A DNA stretch of 64,000 bases. It comes from Zonotrichia leucophrys gambelii (taxonomy: Eukaryota > Chordata > Aves > Passeriformes > Passerellidae). Numbering within the stretch: the stretch's first letter is position 1; every line of letters starts with the position of its first letter. Shown piece after piece: positions 59,648 to 64,000 of this stretch. The notes beneath the pieces are model-generated. The model was not told where the DNA came from. It did not search any database and was given only the letters and a program-made list of their open reading frames with translations. The DNA is taken from the NCBI RefSeq assembly GCF_028769735.1, contig NC_088170.1:65449085-65513084 (forward strand), written 5' to 3'. The position numbers were made by a program, and so were the translations under genes.

Positions 59648-62600
59648 GGGGTCATCCTGTTTCAATACCACGCCGCAGAGGAAATCCATGTGTTGGGCAG
59701 AGAGCAGAGATAGGGGCTGTCTGGGGCTGCTGCTGGCTGTGCACTGACACCCTGGGGCAGTGAGTCAGCCCAGGCTCTGGCACAGAGTGAGCATGGGGGA
59801 AACTTCCCTCCCTGCTCAGGGGACCTTCCACAGGGACCTGAGCCAAATGCCAGCAAGCTGGAGCCAGCAGCCGGATGTAGTGTGAGGGTTTGCCATATTT
59901 AGATGTGTTTTTCCTGGAGCAGGAGACTTGGAGAATGAGACAGAGAAGAGATGCCTGGGTGTTTTTGCCTTGCTGCTGCTGCTCAGCCGCCTTGTTGCAT
60001 CTCCTCTCCTCTCCCCTCAGCGTTGGTGTCACCAAGACTTGGCTCCCTCTGCTCTTCAGCATCCCATCTGTCCTCTCTACTTGTTTTCATCCTTCTCATT
60101 CATCCCTTTTCCAAGCTGACTTCACTCTGCTACAATATATGGAGGAAATACAACCAATGAGTCACTGGTAGGATTCTTCTCTCCGAAGTGGTGTCTGCTC
60201 TCACCCCTTTGGCAGGCTTTAAAGCAAAGCTTGTCTTGGACCCCAGCAGACCTGTACCTGAATAACAATTCACCAGATCCTTCAGGGGTGTAACCCATGT
60301 GCTGCATGTCCCCTTCAACATCCCCAAGACTGTCCTGACCTCACCAGTATGGAAGTGAGCAGAACCCAGCCTGTTAGCATTGGTGAAATTCAGCCATGAA
60401 TTCTGCTGGAGGAGTTGGACAGGGAGGACCATGTTCTCCCTGCATTTCTCAGCTCATGTTCTCGTGAATGTCAGTGGATGAAGAAACCACTCAGAGGGGC
60501 CATGTGGTTATCTGAAGATGAGTGCTGCTTCCACAAATTAGTAGGGCATTAAGTGGACATTTAGGTTAGGTCACCAAGGCCTGTGTCCCATCCTGTATGC
60601 TGAGAAAGAAAGGGCACATATCCCCCTACATCACATAAAACCAGCCCCCAGTTCAGCAGCTCCCTGCTGGCCATCAGGCCCTGTGCCTGCTGCCTGGTGT
60701 ATTTTCAAAACCCTTTTTGTTTTAGGGACATCAGATGGTTCTGCAGAAGTGTGTGTGCTGTTTGGTAAATCCTTGCACTGCAAATGGGAAGGAGGCTGAA
60801 AAATAATTTTCACAAAAAGGCACAAATGCCCTATAGGAAAATCATATGTTTCAGCAACATTTCTCCCATTTACTTAGGAATTAACCCTAATTGTGGGAGA
60901 TAAAACACCTGAGAAAGCCTCCCAGTCAACCATTTCTGTTGTAGTAGGAGCCTCTTAGGCTGATCTCTCAGGACTGATTTTTCTCTGTTGCTGATCCCCT
61001 TTGGAAGGCGCTGGGCAGCCATGACTCAGTGACCATATCTAACAAGGCTGATTTAAGGTAGTAGCTGCTTGATTGGTTTGATTTGTGCTGGTCTTTGTTT
61101 ATTTCTTGGTTGTTTTTACGGTATTTTGATTTGTCATGACATTTTTGGGTCAATTGCCACTGGGTTTAGAAGTGGATCTCTGATCACAGCCTTATTCAAG
61201 GTAGGATTGATACATATTTATAAATAAAATGCCTCTAATGGAAGCCATAGGCACCCAGTAATACAAAGCATTGTTCTCTGCTCATTTACAGTCATCTCAT
61301 GCAGTGGTGGTTCTCTTGACTGATCAAGTTACCAGTGCCTTTTTACCCATGAGAACAAGCAGAGAATCCAGCCAATAAAAATCTAATAATACACTGCAAA
61401 ATAATTCAGCTTTTAAATAAAAATTCAAAACCAACATTAGTGCCAGTGAGTGAAAGACTTTGGTTTCAGCAGTAATCCTGTTGCTTCACTCAGAATGTGA
61501 CTGTGTGCTTCCAGGTCCCCTCCAGTTCCTTTGTTTTGTGGGAGCAGTGAAAAAGATGGCAAAATGGGCACTCAGTGGAGAAGATGTGCACCAATTGTGT
61601 CAGGGTTGGGACCAGCATGGTTCTCACATGGAAAACACAGCTGGAGCAGATGCTGTGAACTGTCTGGGCTTGATTTGGGTCCCTACCAGCTCAGCCAGAA
61701 GCCTTTTGTTTCCTTCTTGTGGGCATACCCCAAATCAGCACAGGGGGCTGGCCAGATGCTTGTAAATGTTTCTGTGTAGCTGCTGTGGCAACCCACACAG
61801 CAAAAAGGAATAGCTTTTAAAAATAAATCTGAGCCTGCTGTGGAGGTATGGAGCAGACAGAGGAAGGAAAGGGGAAGAGCAGTTGAAAGGAAAACATAGG
61901 TCATTCAAGTTGTCAGAAAAGAAAAAAAGAAAAAGGTTCAAAACATCTGCTGGAATCGTAAGCAGCTTTTTACCAGGACTCTGCAGTTTGTTGACAAGTC
62001 CATGAAGAAATTCAGCAGCTCACTTTTGCTAGTAACTGCTCACCAGGGTTACTATTAAGAATTACTGAGTGCTGGAGAGGAGTTTCCCTGCCAGTGCAAA
62101 CACAGGGCTCCTCTAGAAGGTCCCATCAAGTTCTTCCAGCACAGAGGTGTCTGCAGAGTTGAGTTTTTGTTGCTTTATGAGGGCAAACACAAATAAAACA
62201 GTGATGACTACAGTAATTACACAGATATCTTACTGTGAGGTTCTCCTCATTTGTCTGATGATGCTCAGTCTCTACCACCACCCCCACTTCAGGGTAGCCC
62301 AGTAAAAGGTGTAAGTAGGGTGTTTCATTGAGTAAATGCCACTATCTTCCTTCATGAAAACTGCAGAAAATAGTGGTGGAAAAGATCTGTGAGATTCCCT
62401 GCTCCCCCTGAGCCAATGCAGAAATGTTTTGTGGCAATTTTTGCCTCAATCCCCTTTGAATTTAGCTTTAATGGTCTGCTGGAATAGTAGCAATGAAAGA
62501 TGAAGCTGCAAGCACAAATTTCACTGTTTTGCTGCCAAAATAAAGAATTGTTCCCAGATTCCTTCCAAAGCTCTGTGAAATAACAGCTTTTTCAACCTCC

Positions 62601-63596
62601 TTGGGCTGAGTGTTTTCACTGAGTGCTTGGAGGCCCCTCTAACCCTCATCTGATGACAGGTGCACAGAAAATTTAATGTAGCATCCTGTTGTATCTGACT
62701 GCTGCAGATAATAAAGGTCTGCTTGCTCTGTGCCATTGCTCAGGAGGGGCAGGGAAAAGGTCACTGCTGGAAAAAAAATCTTTCTGTTGATACACCAGCA
62801 GCAAAAGGAGGAATAAGGAGAATATCCATCCTGTATTGTGTGAGGGGGAAACATAGGGACAAAGGATGAGGTTGCTTCATCAAGAAGTTCCCCTGAAGAG
62901 CTGAAATTACAAATGTTGTCATGACATCTGAGCAACAGAGTCTGACTTAATGCCCAGACCTACTTCAGTGGGAGTTGCTGGTAATTGCCACTTGAAAAGC
63001 CAAGCCATTTGGACATGCAGTTAAGTATCTCGACCTGCATCTTCACAAGAAACAGCTACTACCCCAGAAGGAGCTATGGTTGGGGTTTTTTGGTGTGTTT
63101 TACAGGAATCTTCCTAGGTAATTTTGTTCCATTACAGTTTTTCATAGAACAGGCCTTGTAAGTGGATTGAATTACATGTTTGCTACTGGGATAATTGCAG
63201 TTCTTAAGAAGTAAGCTGTATTGTCAAATGGTTTCTCCTAGATTTAATTTCCAAAAAATGCATCTCCAGGGTTTTGTAAACTGTACTTTGCCACTGGGAG
63301 CTTTCATGGGAATTGTATGTGGGTTTCCTCTAAGATCTTAAGATGAATCATTTTACTGCTTTTATTTTTCCAGATAATGGTTACAAATGTCTTTATGTGC
63401 TCCACTGTTGAATCTCTGACTGTTAGCTTAAACATTAAGGATTTGCTGTAAACAGAAGTGCCTGGGTAACACCTGCTTCATGTCACAGTCCCATTTCTTG
63501 TTGGAAGGGCTGTGTCCAGGCTGTGGCAAAATTACAGGCGCTCCAGATTTGTGTTCTGCTGTCAGCTGGCTTAGTGAAATCATTGTTTATTGACAG

Positions 63597-63730
63597 GTTC
63601 CCAAGAGTCAGACAGCTCTCAGTCTGCCAAGAAAGACATGCTGGCTGCACTGAAGTCCAGGCAAGAGGCTTTGGAGGAGACGCTGCGCCAGCGCTTGGAG
63701 GAGCTGAAGAAACTCTGCCTGCGGGAAGCG
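63597..63730 (+). CDS. FRMD4A: FRMD4A coding exon k: start of coiled coil / CUPID region
   Basis: This 134-bp exon completes the split Gly codon (G|GT) and encodes 44 residues starting SQESDSSQSAKKDMLAALKS and ending ELKKLCLREA, with a gtgggt donor in phase 0. The first ten residues are Ser-rich. The rest is a heptad-like, charged helix (LAALKSRQEALEETLRQRLE) that begins the CUPID/DUF3338 region shared by FRMD4A, FRMD4B and INAVA, which binds cytohesin Arf-GEFs. It corresponds to about residues 373 to 417. The remainder of this region is beyond the window. Confidence 0.95.
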
Positions 63731-64000
63731 GTGGGTGCTGGACACTTTAAAACCTGGAACACTTCTGTCTTGCTCTGTTACAGCTCCTTGTTTGGAGCTG
63801 GGGTGGGGCCAGGAGATGAGATTCCTTCCGCAGTCACCTCTTACAAAATCCCTTGTACAATGGCCTCAGGGAGATCCAGCTGTTTCAACCCCAGCTTGGA
63901 AAGTCCAGGGCTTTTTTCCCCACGTCAGCTGGGTGTCACAGACAGCTTTTATGGAAAATCCTTTCCTTAGGATTTTTCCTCCTGAGAAGCTGAGAGGCCT
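63731..64000 (+). other. FRMD4A: 5' end of the next intron
   Basis: The intron begins with gtgggt. About 200 bp further on an LTR begins (63934) and runs off the window. Confidence 0.8.
63934..64000 (+). mobile_element. 5' end of a songbird-type LTR, truncated by the window end
   Basis: From TGTCACAGACA at 63934 the sequence continues ttttatggaaaatcctttcc, ttaggatttttcctcctgag and aagctgagaggcct. This matches the opening of an LTR family that I recall as very frequent in passerine genomes. Only 67 bp are inside the window. It lies in sense orientation 204 bp after the exon k donor. Confidence 0.7.

Larger units (their letters stand above)
55361..63596 (+). other. FRMD4A: Intron 10 of the window (8.2 kb), LTR-bearing
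   Basis: No coding exon was found. It contains a 16-base poly(A) run (56789-56804), an antisense solo LTR (58358-58853), a sense LTR-like block (59269-59647) including a TG repeat, and otherwise unique-looking sequence. The acceptor is weak, tgtttattgacag, with a poorly pyrimidine-rich tract. Confidence 0.7.
1..64000 (+). other. FRMD4A: Interior part of the FRMD4A gene (11 coding exons and their introns)
   Basis: The window holds a central slice of one vertebrate gene. Eleven coding blocks with canonical AG/GT borders join in phase to about 317 codons, giving FERM F2 lobe, F3 lobe, Ser/Gly linker and coiled-coil start. By recall the joined protein is nearly identical to human FRMD4A residues of about 100 to 417. 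FRMD4A is a FERM scaffold at the cell cortex that links the Par3 polarity complex to cytohesin-type Arf6 exchange factors in epithelia. The start codon and F1 lobe lie upstream of the window; most of the CUPID region, the disordered C-terminus and the stop codon lie downstream. The paralogue FRMD4B has the same architecture and is the main alternative. I prefer FRMD4A because the linker and coiled-coil words (for example ETGTLKTSKLANMGSKGK) match what I recall of FRMD4A. Confidence 0.92.

Noticed and set aside
1..64000. FRMD4B as the identity of the gene
   Set aside because: The paralogue shares the layout, but the linker and coiled-coil wording matches my recall of FRMD4A. A direct alignment to both proteins would settle it.
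1..64000. Prokaryotic-type systems (operons, CRISPR, toxin-antitoxin, prophage)
   Set aside because: Spliced exons, long introns, CR1 and LTR elements show vertebrate nuclear DNA; no evenly spaced repeats or gene-dense segments were found.

Overview
The window is vertebrate nuclear DNA, most likely from a bird and probably a songbird. Its only protein-coding gene is a stretch of FRMD4A on the + strand. Eleven short coding blocks (23 to 142 bp) are each flanked by a clean AG acceptor and GT donor. Their phases join without a break into 952 nt (about 317 codons). The joined protein reads as the FERM F2 lobe, the F3 (PH-like) lobe, a Ser/Gly-rich linker and the start of the coiled-coil/CUPID region of FRMD4A. 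By recall of the human protein (about 1040 aa) this is roughly residues 100 to 417. The 5' exons (F1 lobe, start codon) lie before position 1 and the 3' exons (rest of the CUPID region, long disordered C-terminus) lie beyond 64000. The bird assignment rests on antisense CR1 LINE fragments of avian type and on LTRs that I recognise from songbird genomes; no repeat search was run.

Layout. 1-7329 is the end of a large upstream intron. 7330-7414, 11732-11788, 14233-14255 (a 23-bp microexon), 21760-21843, 28412-28477 and 28689-28746 encode the F2 lobe. 30522-30608, 45190-45266 and 49371-49509 encode the F3 lobe. 55219-55360 encodes the linker and 63597-63730 the start of the coiled coil. Intron 7 (30609-45189, 14.6 kb) is the largest complete intron; intron 5 is only 211 bp.

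Non-coding content. There are three antisense CR1 fragments (7861-8212, an older one near 39268-39348, and 39836-40135) and one sense CR1 3' tail (near 54471-54530). There is a well-bounded solo LTR on the minus strand (58358-58853), with 10-bp inverted ends, a TATA box and a poly(A) signal. Two further LTR-like blocks lie in sense orientation (about 20504-20976 and 59269-59647), and a fourth LTR begins at 63934 and is cut by the window end. A CpG-rich, G-rich island (about 44750-45480) surrounds exon 8, with a G-quadruplex-type run before the exon and a 20-bp-unit GC-rich tandem repeat directly after it.

How it works together. FRMD4A is a cortical scaffold. Its FERM module binds membrane and partners, and its CUPID/coiled-coil region binds cytohesin Arf-GEFs, connecting the Par3 polarity complex to Arf6 activation. 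The most interesting local feature is the island around exon 8. An open frame starting at ATG 44779 runs in the FRMD4A frame through the exon 8 acceptor, so a shorter transcript starting inside the gene is a testable possibility. I found no second protein-coding gene, tRNA, rRNA, CRISPR array or prokaryote-type system.
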